From: an uncultured Halieaceae bacterium
GTDB lineage: Bacteria; Pseudomonadota; Gammaproteobacteria; Pseudomonadales; Halieaceae
NCBI GenBank assembly: GCA_913057135.1
Contig: CAJXNM010000004.1
Span: forward strand, 1 to 64,000
Direction of reading: 5' to 3'
Length of the DNA: 64,000 bases
Part shown: positions 19,476-29,367 of the stretch, in pieces
Layout of the letters: every line of letters begins with the position of its first letter
Numbering within the stretch: the stretch's first letter is position 1
Made by a program: the position numbers and the translations under genes
The notes under the pieces: generated by a model
Seen by the model: the letters and a program-made list of their open reading frames with translations, nothing else
Database searches by the model: none
What the model was told of the DNA's origin: nothing

Positions 19476-20657
19476 ATGATAGAAACCTGGCGGTGGTTTG
19501 GTCCTCAGGATCCTATTTCACTCACCCAAGTCCGCCAAGCGGGGGCAGAGGGGATTGTTACCGCGCTCAACCATATCCCCACCGGTGAATTATGGCCGAT
19601 CGAGGATATTCTTGAGCGCAAGCAGCTGATTGAAGCAGCGGGTATGGTCTGGTCCGTGGTTGAGTCTGTGCCCGTGCACAACGCAATTAAAACCCGCAGC
19701 GGGGACTACGCTCGCATGATCGGCAACTACCAACAGACCCTGGAGCATCTTGGGCAGTGTGGTATCGATACCGTGTGCTACAACTTCATGCCCGTCGTCG
19801 ACTGGACGCGCACCAATTTACGCTACTCGCTACCCGACCAGAGCGAGGCACTGCGATTCGATATCACCGATTTCGCCGCCTACGACATTCATGTACTCAA
19901 ACGGCCTGCCGCCGAAGCCGATTACCCCGCTGAGATAGTTGCCAAAGCCGACAGTTATTTCGCCGAGCTAGATGCAGAGGCCATCAACGCGCTCGAGCGG
20001 AATATCATAGCGGGTCTGCCTGGCGGAGAAGGTAGTTACAACCGCGAGTCAATTCGCGCCGCTATTGATGAGTTCAACCAATTTGACAATGATCAGTATC
20101 GCGAGCACCTCATCGCATTTCTCAAAGCGGTTATGCCCGCGGCGGAGAAATCAGGTATCCGCATGGTTATTCATCCGGATGATCCGCCGTTTTCACTCTT
20201 TGGGCTACCCAGGGTTGTCTCGACGGCCGAAGATGTCCGCAAGCTTCAAAGCGCCGTGCCGAGTTCAAGTAACGGCTTAACGCTGTGTGCGGGGTCATTT
20301 GGAGCCCGGGGCGATAATGATCTGGTGGCCATGGCCCGCGAATTTGCCGAGCACATTCATTTCGTTCATCTGCGCAATATCAAACGAGAAGCCGATGGCT
20401 CGTTCTATGAATCAGCCCACCTCGATGGCGACAATGATCTGGTCGGTTTGATCGCCGCGCTGCTCGATGCGGAGCAGATTGATCCCTCTCATTCCCGGCG
20501 TATTGCTATGCGTCCTGATCATGGCCACACCCTGGCGTCCGAGCAAAATGACCCTCGTTTACAACCTGGCTACTCCTATGCGGGCCGAATGAAAGGGTTA
20601 GCGGAATTACGTGGTGTTATTCATGCGCTTCAACGTGTTCGACAAGCTACGGTGTAA
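19476..20657 (+). CDS. uxuA: Mannonate dehydratase
   Basis: TWRWFGPQDPISLTQVRQAGAEGIVTALNHIPTGELW, YNFMPVVDWTRT, IHPDDPPFSLFGLPRVVST, RPDHGH; ATG 19476 after GGAG. Confidence 0.97.
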   Translation: MIETWRWFGPQDPISLTQVRQAGAEGIVTALNHIPTGELWPIEDILERKQLIEAAGMVWSVVESVPVHNAIKTRSGDYARMIGNYQQTLEHLGQCGIDTVCYNFMPVVDWTRTNLRYSLPDQSEALRFDITDFAAYDIHVLKRPAAEADYPAEIVAKADSYFAELDAEAINALERNIIAGLPGGEGSYNRESIRAAIDEFNQFDNDQYREHLIAFLKAVMPAAEKSGIRMVIHPDDPPFSLFGLPRVVSTAEDVRKLQSAVPSSSNGLTLCAGSFGARGDNDLVAMAREFAEHIHFVHLRNIKREADGSFYESAHLDGDNDLVGLIAALLDAEQIDPSHSRRIAMRPDHGHTLASEQNDPRLQPGYSYAGRMKGLAELRGVIHALQRVRQATV

Positions 20658-21639
20658 TCCTTTGCGACCGTTGACAGTCGTTATCGCAACACTCCTTGTC
20701 GCCACCCTTTTAGGGTGCTCCGCTGAGCGGGAGGTTCGAGTTCTGCGCCTGGCTCATTCACTTGATACCGGCCACCCAGTACACAAAGCACTACTGCACA
20801 TGGCGGAGCGATTGCGCAGCATTAGCGACAACGCATTGCAGCTGCGTATTTATCCCAGTGGCCAGTTGGGGAATGAGCGAGAGCTTATTGAGCTGCTTCA
20901 AATTGGCAGCCTCGACATGACCAAGGTATCCGCCAGCCCACTCGAGGGGTTTGTACCGGTCATGAAGGTTTTTAACGTACCTTATATTTTCAGGGATGAG
21001 CGGCACTACTGGCAGGTGTTAGAGGGGCCCATTGGTCAAGACTTACTCAATGCACCTATACCTGCGCGACTTAAGGGTCTGGGCTATTACGATGCGGGGG
21101 CTCGCAGCTTCTACACCGTCGATCATCCGGTCGAGGCGCCCGAGGATCTTTCCGGGTTGAAAATCCGAGTGCAAGAGAGTGCTACCGCCATGGCGATGGT
21201 GCAGGCGATGGGCGGGGCACCTACGCCTATTGCTTGGGGTGAATTGTACACCGCACTCCAACAGGGGGTTGTCGATGGGGCCGAAAATAACCCCCCCAGT
21301 TTTTATCTGTCGGGCCACTATGAGGTCAGTCGTTATTTCATCCTCGATGAGCACACGGCAGTGCCCGACCTTGTTCTCATCGGCACCTTTAGCTGGGAGC
21401 GTCTCACAGTTGTTGAGCGCCAGTGGCTAACAGCAGCTGTACAGGATTCGGTAGCATTTCAACGGCGACTGTGGGCCGAGGAGACGGAGCGGGCGCTGGC
21501 GGCGGTGAAAGCCGCTGGCGTTACAGTGATTGAACCCGAAAAGGCCGCTTTCAAAACCCGAGTTAGCGCCTTGCATAAGCAATATAAGGATACGGTGGTA
21601 GGCCGTTTAATCGAGCAGATACAGAAGGTTAAGCCGTGA
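20611..21639 (+). CDS. TRAP transporter substrate-binding protein (DctP family), predicted lipoprotein
   Basis: LLVATLLGCSAE lipobox; RLAHSLDTGHPVHKALLHMAERL, IYPSGQLGNERELIELLQIGSLDMTKV, GLKIRVQES, GVVDGAENNPPSFY; exact start uncertain, overlaps uxuA end. Confidence 0.92.
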   Translation: MVLFMRFNVFDKLRCNPLRPLTVVIATLLVATLLGCSAEREVRVLRLAHSLDTGHPVHKALLHMAERLRSISDNALQLRIYPSGQLGNERELIELLQIGSLDMTKVSASPLEGFVPVMKVFNVPYIFRDERHYWQVLEGPIGQDLLNAPIPARLKGLGYYDAGARSFYTVDHPVEAPEDLSGLKIRVQESATAMAMVQAMGGAPTPIAWGELYTALQQGVVDGAENNPPSFYLSGHYEVSRYFILDEHTAVPDLVLIGTFSWERLTVVERQWLTAAVQDSVAFQRRLWAEETERALAAVKAAGVTVIEPEKAAFKTRVSALHKQYKDTVVGRLIEQIQKVKP

Positions 21640-22112
21640 AGGGTTTGATGGTCGGTTTAGCGCGGGTCATTGTGTTGCTCATGGCCACATTGGTGGTCGC
21701 CATTTTATGGCAAGTGGTTTCACGCTACGCGCTCGGCTCGCCCAGCGTCTGGACAGAGGAATTAGCCCGTTTCGTCTTGATCTGGGTCGGTATTTTGGGT
21801 GCCGCTTACGCGTTCCACGAGCACTCCCATTTGGCTATCGATTTATGGGGGGAACGCCTCAGCGCCGCACGTCGGCACCGACTTGCCAAAGGCCAATCGA
21901 TTACTGTGATGCTGTTCGCGCTACTTGCCATGGTCATCGGTGGCGGGCGACTGGTACTCATCACCTGGTCACTGCAACAGTATTCGCCCGCGTTAAACAT
22001 TCCGATGGCTCTGGTCTACGCCGTCCTGCCAATTAGCGGCCTACTGATACTACTTATCGGTGCCCATCAGCTCATGCACGCTTTACCAACCGACAAAGAG
22101 CGCCACCCATGA
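21636..22112 (+). CDS. TRAP transporter small permease (DctQ)
   Basis: VSRYALGSPSVWTEELARFVLIWVGILGAAYAFHEHSHLAIDL; 4-nt overlaps with both neighbours. Confidence 0.93.
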   Translation: MKGLMVGLARVIVLLMATLVVAILWQVVSRYALGSPSVWTEELARFVLIWVGILGAAYAFHEHSHLAIDLWGERLSAARRHRLAKGQSITVMLFALLAMVIGGGRLVLITWSLQQYSPALNIPMALVYAVLPISGLLILLIGAHQLMHALPTDKERHP

Positions 22113-23407
22113 TTGAGTGGCTCATGTTGGCGTTGTTTTTCCTGCTGTTAATTGCAGGTGTCCCTATCGCCATCTGCATTGGCTCGGCGGCGATGGTCAC
22201 CATGATGATGGTACTAGAGCCATTGCCGGCGCTCACCACCGTGGCACAGCGAATGGCTGGGGGTATTAACAGCTTTCCGCTGCTGGCCATCCCGCTGTTT
22301 GTCCTCGCCGGTAATATCATGAGCCGCGGTGGTATGGCGGGACGCCTGATAACTTTTGCGCGATGCTTTATGGCGGGGCTGCCCGGAGGCTTGGCCATTG
22401 TGAATGTCGTCGCCTGCACCCTGTTCGGTGCGGTTTCCGGTTCTGCGATTGCAGCCACCACCGCTATTGGCGGCGTCATGGTGCCGGCCATGGAAAAAGA
22501 TCGTTATTCGCCAGCCTTTGGTGCGGCACTCACCGCCACAGCAGCGACCACGGGCCTGCTGATACCACCGAGCAATATCCTCATTATTTATGCGGTAGCC
22601 AGCGGCGGTGTCTCTATTGCTGCGCTTTTTATTGCGGGCTATTTACCGGGCTTGCTATTGGCGCTTTGCCTCATGCTCGTGGCCGTCACCTACGCACACC
22701 GAAGGGGTACAACAGGCGGCGATATCACCGTCGACTTACCCTCTAAGCGACGCGCGCTGGTAGAGGCGGGGCCCAGCCTCTTGCTGATTGTGGTGATTAT
22801 TGGCGGTATCGTCGGCGGCGCATTCACCGCAACAGAAGCTGGCGCCATTGCTGTCTTTTATGCATGGGCGCTGTCGTCTCTGGTGTACCGCGAGTTGCCA
22901 CAGGTAGCACTACCCGAGTTACTGCTTCGTTCTGCAATGACCTCAGCCACGGTGATGATTCTTGTGGGAACCTCTATCGCCATGTCATGGTTTCTCGCTT
23001 TTCAGGACATTCCGGCAACCGTCGCCGACAGTTTATTGTCACTGAGTGACAACCCTCTATTGCTCTTGCTACTGATCAATTTGGTGCTGCTGCTGGTAGG
23101 CTCAGTCATGGATATGACACCGGCGGTCATGATCTTTACGCCTATATTCCTGCCTGTTGCGACACAACTGGGCATGTCACCGCTGCATTTCGGCATCATG
23201 ATGGTGCTGAACTTATCGATTGGCTTGTGCACACCACCGGTGGGCAGCGTGCTTTTTGTGAGCTGTGCCGTGGCCAAAACCAGTGTCCAAAAGATGATTA
23301 AACCCTTGCTACCGCTTTACGTGGCAATGCTCACCGCACTCTTACTGGTCACCTATGTGCCGAGTCTTAGTGAAGCGCTACCAAGGGCATTAGGGTTATT
23401 CGAATGA
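22109..23407 (+). CDS. TRAP transporter large permease (DctM)
   Basis: GVPIAICIGSAAM, GSAIAATTAIGGVMVPAMEKDRYSPAFGAALTATAATTGLLIPPSN, LFIAGYLPGLLLAL. Confidence 0.96.
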   Translation: MIEWLMLALFFLLLIAGVPIAICIGSAAMVTMMMVLEPLPALTTVAQRMAGGINSFPLLAIPLFVLAGNIMSRGGMAGRLITFARCFMAGLPGGLAIVNVVACTLFGAVSGSAIAATTAIGGVMVPAMEKDRYSPAFGAALTATAATTGLLIPPSNILIIYAVASGGVSIAALFIAGYLPGLLLALCLMLVAVTYAHRRGTTGGDITVDLPSKRRALVEAGPSLLLIVVIIGGIVGGAFTATEAGAIAVFYAWALSSLVYRELPQVALPELLLRSAMTSATVMILVGTSIAMSWFLAFQDIPATVADSLLSLSDNPLLLLLLINLVLLLVGSVMDMTPAVMIFTPIFLPVATQLGMSPLHFGIMMVLNLSIGLCTPPVGSVLFVSCAVAKTSVQKMIKPLLPLYVAMLTALLLVTYVPSLSEALPRALGLFE

Positions 23408-24381
23408 GCATCCATTTAAAAAACCCAAGCTTTGCTGCCATAGGCGAATGCATGCTCGAGCTCAGCGAGGCGCCTGACTCGGGGTTGCCGCCCAAGTTAC
23501 AACTGGGCTACGGCGGTGACACACTGAATACAGCCCTGTATTGCGCGCGTCTTGGTGTCGAGGCGCACTACGTCACCGCCCTCGGTGAAGACGCCCGCAG
23601 CGAATGGCTCATCAATGAATGGCGCCAAGAGGGTCTGGGGGTATCGCATGTTGCCCGACTCCCCGATCGAGAGCCCGGCTTGTACTGGATTACCATCGAT
23701 GACAAGGGTGAGCGCTCCTTTAGCTATTGGCGCAGTGAGTCGGCGGCCAGGGAACTGTTGTCAGATGCAGAGCGAGTCAGAGGACTGAGCACCGACTTAA
23801 CCGCGTTCGGCATGGTTTATTTATCAGGCATCACTCTGTCGTTATTCAATGCACAGGGGTTAGAACGACTGTGGGCCCTACTGCGCTCGTTGCGAGACGC
23901 GTCAGTCTGCATCGCATTTGATGGAAATTACCGACCCCGCGCTTGGGCCAGTCGAAAACAGGCTCAGGGTGTATTTGACATGGCATTACGTCACAGTGAT
24001 ATCGCCTTACCCACCTTCGACGATGAGCAGAAACTGTTTGGTGATAAAACCCCTGACCATACGCTGGATCGGATTCACCGGTGCGGTGTCAGCGAGGCGG
24101 TGGTTAAAGTGGGACCAGAGGGCTGCTGGATTTCTGATAACGACACTAGAGCGCACATAAAAACCGCCACCGTTAGTCGACCTGTCGACACCACCGCCGC
24201 AGGTGATTCCTTCAATGCGGGTTATCTGGCCGGCCGTCTACATAAACATACAGCGGCGGAATCGGCACGTCAGGGCAATCGCCTGGCGCAAATCGTCATC
24301 GCTCATCGGGGCGCTATTATTCCTCGATCGCTCATGTCAAACCTCGATACGCTGCCGCGAGCAGCATCAATACAGCGCTGA
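23404..24381 (+). CDS. kdgK: 2-dehydro-3-deoxygluconokinase (PfkB family)
   Basis: AAIGECMLELSE, LGYGGDTLNTALYCARLG, VVKVGPEGCW, DTTAAGDSFNAGYLAGRL; ATGA overlap with dctM. Confidence 0.92.
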   Translation: MSIHLKNPSFAAIGECMLELSEAPDSGLPPKLQLGYGGDTLNTALYCARLGVEAHYVTALGEDARSEWLINEWRQEGLGVSHVARLPDREPGLYWITIDDKGERSFSYWRSESAARELLSDAERVRGLSTDLTAFGMVYLSGITLSLFNAQGLERLWALLRSLRDASVCIAFDGNYRPRAWASRKQAQGVFDMALRHSDIALPTFDDEQKLFGDKTPDHTLDRIHRCGVSEAVVKVGPEGCWISDNDTRAHIKTATVSRPVDTTAAGDSFNAGYLAGRLHKHTAAESARQGNRLAQIVIAHRGAIIPRSLMSNLDTLPRAASIQR

Positions 24382-24440
24382 CGGCGACGCACAGCCACAA
24401 TTTCGGTAGACTCGGGCCCTTTCAAAACGCAGGCCCAAAT

Positions 24441-25253
24441 GTGCTGACCATTACCTCTGAATCTTCGCCCGCGAGTGACCAGGATTGGATTTTCCCGCTG
24501 GTGGGACGTGACGCGGTCAGTTTGCTGCGGGGCGCTCCCGGAGAGCCGTGGACGCGCGCCGCCTGTAACAGTGCTTTCGGGCCGTTGCGGGCCGAGGTTC
24601 ACCTAGGTCAATGGCAGGGCCGCGATTGTTACAGCGCGCAGGTGCCCCCCGAACGCCTAGATCCGCTAGAGCACTTGCAGGGCAACCTTTATACCTTGAT
24701 CGGCAGAGTTCCTGATGCCCTGTTTACGGCGTGGGGCAGGGCGGTCCAGCTTCAAAACTGGTTGCGCGACCATGCCTACTGTGGCCGCTGCGGTGCGCCT
24801 ACTGAAGCTGCAGATCGTGGTCGTGCGCTGTCTTGCAGTGGCTGTGATCACAGTCAGTATCCCCGACTATCGCCCTGTGTCATCGTCGCCATTACCCGTG
24901 GCGAGCAACTGCTGTTGGCGGCGGCACAACATCGACGAGCGGCTTTTTACAGCACCCTAGCGGGATTTATCGAAGCGGGTGAAAGTGCAGAGCAGGCGGT
25001 GGTGCGTGAAGTGTATGAGGAAGTGGGTTTGTCGGTGGGTAACTTGCGGTACTTTGGCTCGCAACCCTGGCCGTTCCCGGGACAACTGATGCTGGGGTTT
25101 TATGCAGACTACCTCGATGGCGATATCCGGTTAGACGAGCAAGAGCTATCTGACGCCGGTTGGTTTAGTGCCAATCAATTACCACCCATACCACCTGCGA
25201 CGTCCATTTCAGGGCAGTTGATTAGGCAGTTTTTCCATTCACACAACAGTTGA
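24441..25253 (+). CDS. nudC: NADH pyrophosphatase (Nudix)
   Basis: CGRCGAPTE..CSGCDHSQYPRLSPCVI zinc motif; GFIEAGESAEQAVVREVYEEVGL Nudix box; SQPWPFP motif. Confidence 0.96.
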   Translation: MLTITSESSPASDQDWIFPLVGRDAVSLLRGAPGEPWTRAACNSAFGPLRAEVHLGQWQGRDCYSAQVPPERLDPLEHLQGNLYTLIGRVPDALFTAWGRAVQLQNWLRDHAYCGRCGAPTEAADRGRALSCSGCDHSQYPRLSPCVIVAITRGEQLLLAAAQHRRAAFYSTLAGFIEAGESAEQAVVREVYEEVGLSVGNLRYFGSQPWPFPGQLMLGFYADYLDGDIRLDEQELSDAGWFSANQLPPIPPATSISGQLIRQFFHSHNS

Positions 25254-25260
25254 GGCAACT

Positions 25261-26316
25261 ATGGAGTTTCTTCAAGAGGTAGGCATTTTCTTCGTCGAAG
25301 CCATCATTTTGGTGGCCGCCTTGCTTCTGGTGGTAGCAGGTTTGGCTGCTATTAAGCAACGGCAGCGGGGAGGCGATGAGGGCTACATTGAAGTGCGTAG
25401 GCTCAATGACCGCTACAACGCTTACCAAGATGCGCTACGCAGCGTGACTGAGCATCCGGAGGCCCGTAAGAAGCGCCTTAAAGCTGATAAAAACGCCACA
25501 AAGGCAGAAGAGAAAGAAGCCAAAAAAGCCATCAAAGGGGACGGGGATGCACCGGTAAAACCGCGCTTATTCGTGCTGCACTTCGATGGTGATATGCGCG
25601 CATCGCAAGTCGAGGCGCTCCGGCAAGAGATTTCTACCTTACTCACCGAGGCCACGCCAGGGGATGAGGTGTTGCTGTGTCTTGAAAGCGGCGGAGGCTT
25701 GGTACACAGCTACGGATTGGCCGCCAGCCAGCTATTGCGATTGCGCGGTGCGGGGCTAAACCTGACCGTGGCGGTCGATAAAGTGGCCGCCAGTGGTGGC
25801 TATATGATGGCCTGTGTTGCCCATCGAATTGTCGCTGCACCCTTTGCCATCATCGGTTCCATTGGTGTGCTGGCGCAACTGCCCAATTTTCACCGGCTAC
25901 TGAAAAAGCACGACGTTGACTTTGAACAACTGACGGCGGGGGAATACAAGCGCACCCTGACGATGTTTGGGGAAAATACCGATGAAGGCCGTCAAAAGTT
26001 TGTTGAAGACTTAGAAGACACCCACGAGCTGTTCAAGCAATTCGTTAAAGACAACCGCGATGGGGTTGATATTGAGAAAGTCGCTACCGGTGAGATTTGG
26101 TACGGGCAGCGCGCCCTAGAGGTCAATCTGGTCGATCAGTTGCAGACCTCAGACGACTACATTCAGGCTCGCTTGAAAGACGCGGACATTTTGGAACTGC
26201 GCTACACACCCAAGAAAACCTGGCAGGAGAAACTTGGGGTGGCCGCCGAGGGAACCGTTGAACGGCTCCTAACCAAGTTGTGGCAGCAGGGCAGCCAGCG
26301 CCACTGGTTCTCCTGA
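25261..26316 (+). CDS. sohB: SohB-like S49 family protease
   Basis: N-terminal TM; VLLCLESGGGLVHSYGLAASQLLRLR, VDKVAASGGYMMACVAHRIVAAPFAIIGSIGV. Confidence 0.93.
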   Translation: MEFLQEVGIFFVEAIILVAALLLVVAGLAAIKQRQRGGDEGYIEVRRLNDRYNAYQDALRSVTEHPEARKKRLKADKNATKAEEKEAKKAIKGDGDAPVKPRLFVLHFDGDMRASQVEALRQEISTLLTEATPGDEVLLCLESGGGLVHSYGLAASQLLRLRGAGLNLTVAVDKVAASGGYMMACVAHRIVAAPFAIIGSIGVLAQLPNFHRLLKKHDVDFEQLTAGEYKRTLTMFGENTDEGRQKFVEDLEDTHELFKQFVKDNRDGVDIEKVATGEIWYGQRALEVNLVDQLQTSDDYIQARLKDADILELRYTPKKTWQEKLGVAAEGTVERLLTKLWQQGSQRHWFS

Positions 26317-26376
26317 CGTACTGTCGTCACCCTGACCGACAATGGCAGGGCAAGCTGCGGAGGCTGCGGTAGACGA

Positions 26377-28086
26377 TTAACGGCTACCCACCAGCCCCGC
26401 TATGGCCGAGTGGTGGCTGAGATGCACGGCGCCACCTAAGTGCTCCAGAAAATGGCTGCGCTGCAGAGCATCCATAACCGGGCCTTTCACTTCGCTCAAG
26501 TGTAGCTTGATATCGAGCTCTAGCAGGCGACGGTTGATCTCCTCAAGTGCCTCCAACGCACTCAAGTCAATCTCGTTGACCGCGGGACACATGAGAATGA
26601 CGTGCTCAACCTCCTCGTGGGCGGCGAGTTGCCCGTAAATCACATCCTCGAGATAGCTGGCATTGGCAAAATACAGACTTTCATCAATTCGCAGCGACAG
26701 AATAGTGGGGTAGGTCACCACATCGTGACGCAGCACGTTGCGATAATGCTCTGTGCCAGGCACGGTGCCGACGATGGCAAAGTGTGGTCGACTGGTTTTG
26801 TAAAGATGCATGCCTATCGATGCGGCCACCCCTGACACCACTCCGATTTCAACACCGAACAGTAAGGTTAGGCCGATCGTTGCGGCCACCGCCGTAAAAT
26901 CGGCACGGGAAAAACGCCAGGCCTCTTTCACAATATGCCAATCGATAAGACTGGTGACAGCAATGATGATCGTTGCCGCCAAGGTCGCCTTGGGCAAAAA
27001 GTACAGGGCCGGGGTCAACACCAGCGCCGCCACCCCAATACCCAACGCGGTCAGCAGCGAGGCGGCTTGGGTCTCGGCACCTGCATCGAAATTCACCACC
27101 GACCGAGAGAAGCCGCCAGTCACGGGAAAGCCGCCAGACACCGCAGACGCGACGTTGGCCGCACCCAAGCCAATAAGCTCTTGATTAGGACTGATGCGTT
27201 GACGGCGCTTTGCCCCTAGGGTCTTGCCCACCGACACCGATTCGACAAAGCCAATCAGTGAGATGAGAAAAGCGGGCATGGCCAGGGTCTCGATTAGTGC
27301 CCAATCAAGAAGAGGCGTTGAGAACACAGGTAGACCGCTGGGCACATGGCCAACGAGCGCAACACCCCGGGACTCCAAGTCCCAGATAATGGCGGCAGTA
27401 ATAGTGAGCACAATGGCTAACACGGGGGCAGCTCGGGTGATAAGCCCCGCGACTTGTCGCGACACACCTGCTCGTGTCAGAAGGGTCCCCAGCTTACTGC
27501 GACAAAACAACAACAAACCAAGCGTAAAAAGGCCCACCCCGAGGGTATACAAATTGGTATCTGCCACATGATGTCCGAGGCTCGAGAGCAGCGCTGGTAC
27601 CGCTTCACCGTGGGCATCAATACCCAATATATGACGCAACTGACTAAGTGCGATGATGATGCCCGATGCGGTAATAAAGCCAGACACCACCGGATGGGAT
27701 AGAAAATTGGTGACAAAGCCGAAACGTAGTAGCCCCAGCCCAATCAACATAACCCCGCTGAGCAGGGCCAGCATAACGGCAGCGGTGGCGTAGTCGGCAG
27801 TACCATGCTGTGCAACCGCGCCCACCGAGGTGGCGGTCATCAGCGACACCACCGCCACCGGCCCCACCGACAAGGTGCGGCTTGTACCGAAGAGGGCATA
27901 AGCAACCAGGGGTAAGATGCTGGCGTACAGACCCATCTCGGCGGGCAAACCCGCCAGCAGGGCGTAAGCCAGCGACTGGGGGATCAACATGATGGTGACG
28001 ATAATCGCCGCCATCAGATCACTCATGAACGTTTGCCGGGAGTAGCCCTGCAGCCAATCGATGCAGGGCAGGGCGGTTTTCAGCAT
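26377..28086 (-). CDS. SulP-family anion (sulfate) transporter with STAS domain
   Basis: DLMAAIIVTIMLIPQSLAYALLAGLPAEMGLYASILPL, SRSVVNFDAGAETQ, C-terminal STAS (ILMCPAVNEIDLSALEALEEINRRL). Confidence 0.94.
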   Translation of the reverse strand: MLKTALPCIDWLQGYSRQTFMSDLMAAIIVTIMLIPQSLAYALLAGLPAEMGLYASILPLVAYALFGTSRTLSVGPVAVVSLMTATSVGAVAQHGTADYATAAVMLALLSGVMLIGLGLLRFGFVTNFLSHPVVSGFITASGIIIALSQLRHILGIDAHGEAVPALLSSLGHHVADTNLYTLGVGLFTLGLLLFCRSKLGTLLTRAGVSRQVAGLITRAAPVLAIVLTITAAIIWDLESRGVALVGHVPSGLPVFSTPLLDWALIETLAMPAFLISLIGFVESVSVGKTLGAKRRQRISPNQELIGLGAANVASAVSGGFPVTGGFSRSVVNFDAGAETQAASLLTALGIGVAALVLTPALYFLPKATLAATIIIAVTSLIDWHIVKEAWRFSRADFTAVAATIGLTLLFGVEIGVVSGVAASIGMHLYKTSRPHFAIVGTVPGTEHYRNVLRHDVVTYPTILSLRIDESLYFANASYLEDVIYGQLAAHEEVEHVILMCPAVNEIDLSALEALEEINRRLLELDIKLHLSEVKGPVMDALQRSHFLEHLGGAVHLSHHSAIAGLVGSR

Positions 28087-28099
28087 GGTCGGGCTCGAT

Positions 28100-29326
28100 T
28101 TACACCTGATGGATGGGGTTTGTCATCCACTCACGGCCTTTGAGCATGGCCTCCCAGTAGATCCAAGGCAGCATTTTAGCCTTCAGGAACCACGCCAACT
28201 GTGTCGGTTTCTCGCCATCGAGCAAAAACTTGGGGAAACTGGGCTTTAACATGCCGCCGTAGCCAAACTCCGCCAACACAATCTTGCCGCGCTCTACCGT
28301 CAAGGGGCAGGAGCCATAGCCGTCGTAATGGCATAAGTTAGGTAACTTGCCCGCGTGGTGCAGCAGATTAATGGCCACCACCGGCGCCTGCGCCCTTGCA
28401 GCCGCTGCGGTTTTTGCATTGGGCGCGTTCATGCCATCACCCAAAGACCAAATGTTCTCATAGCGCTTGTGCTGCAGCGTATTTTGATCGACATCGATCC
28501 AGCCGCTGGCGTCCGCTAGCGGGGACTGCCGAATGAAATCAGGCGCCACCTGAGGTGGGCAGACATGGATCATGTCGTAGTCAGATTCAACGGTGTCGCC
28601 ATCACCGTTTTGGAAGGTGGCTATCTTTTTATCGCCATCTATTTTCACGAGGTTGTGTTGAAAATGCAGGTCCGCCTGATATTTCTCCACATACTGCATC
28701 AGCGCTGGCACATAGGCGGCGACGCCGAACAGGCCGGGGGTCGCAGTGTAAAACTGAACATCGATACTGTTAATGAGGCCTTGCTTTGTCCAATAGTCCG
28801 CCGACAAATACATGGCCTTTTGAGGCGCACCTGCGCACTTGATGGGCATGGTCGGCTGGGTGAAGAGGGCCTTGCCTGACTTTAACTCTTGGACGAGCTT
28901 CCAGGTGTAAGGTGCTGTTTCGTATGTATAATTTGAAGTTACACCATTCTTGCCGAGGGATTCTTTCAGTCCCTCAACGCCGTCCCAGTTAAGCTTAAGC
29001 CCAGGGGCCACGACCATTCGATCGTAGTGTAGTTGGCTGTCATCATCGAGATGCACGGTGTTGTTGTCGGGGTCGAATCCTGCGACCGCCTGTTTAATCC
29101 AGGTAGCACCCGTGGGGATAACGCTGGACATGGGGCGAGCAGTGGTGACCGGCTGGAAGATACCGCCGCCGACCATAGTCCAACCCGGTTGGTAGTAGTG
29201 CTTGTCCGCCGGATCGACGATTGCCAAATTAAGGCGCTTGTCGCGGCTTAAGAGACTGGCCGCCGCCGCAATACCACCGGCGCCGCCACCTACCACGATC
29301 ACATCGTAATGCTGTCCTGTACCCAT
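28100..29326 (-). CDS. sqr: Sulfide:quinone oxidoreductase-like FAD protein (SQRDL/type II-like)
   Basis: YDVIVVGGGAGGIAAAASLL, YYQPGWTMVGGG, PIKCAGAPQKAMYLSADYW, YGSCPLTVERGK; beside persulfide dioxygenase gene. Confidence 0.88.
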   Translation of the reverse strand: MGTGQHYDVIVVGGGAGGIAAAASLLSRDKRLNLAIVDPADKHYYQPGWTMVGGGIFQPVTTARPMSSVIPTGATWIKQAVAGFDPDNNTVHLDDDSQLHYDRMVVAPGLKLNWDGVEGLKESLGKNGVTSNYTYETAPYTWKLVQELKSGKALFTQPTMPIKCAGAPQKAMYLSADYWTKQGLINSIDVQFYTATPGLFGVAAYVPALMQYVEKYQADLHFQHNLVKIDGDKKIATFQNGDGDTVESDYDMIHVCPPQVAPDFIRQSPLADASGWIDVDQNTLQHKRYENIWSLGDGMNAPNAKTAAAARAQAPVVAINLLHHAGKLPNLCHYDGYGSCPLTVERGKIVLAEFGYGGMLKPSFPKFLLDGEKPTQLAWFLKAKMLPWIYWEAMLKGREWMTNPIHQV

Positions 29327-29367
29327 TGTTATTATCCCCCAGATGAAACGTTTGTTATGTGCTGTGC

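Noticed and set aside
22072-22491. 139-aa minus ORF opposite dctM
   Set aside because: Antisense to a conserved TRAP permease; low-complexity Ala/Pro/Met composition.
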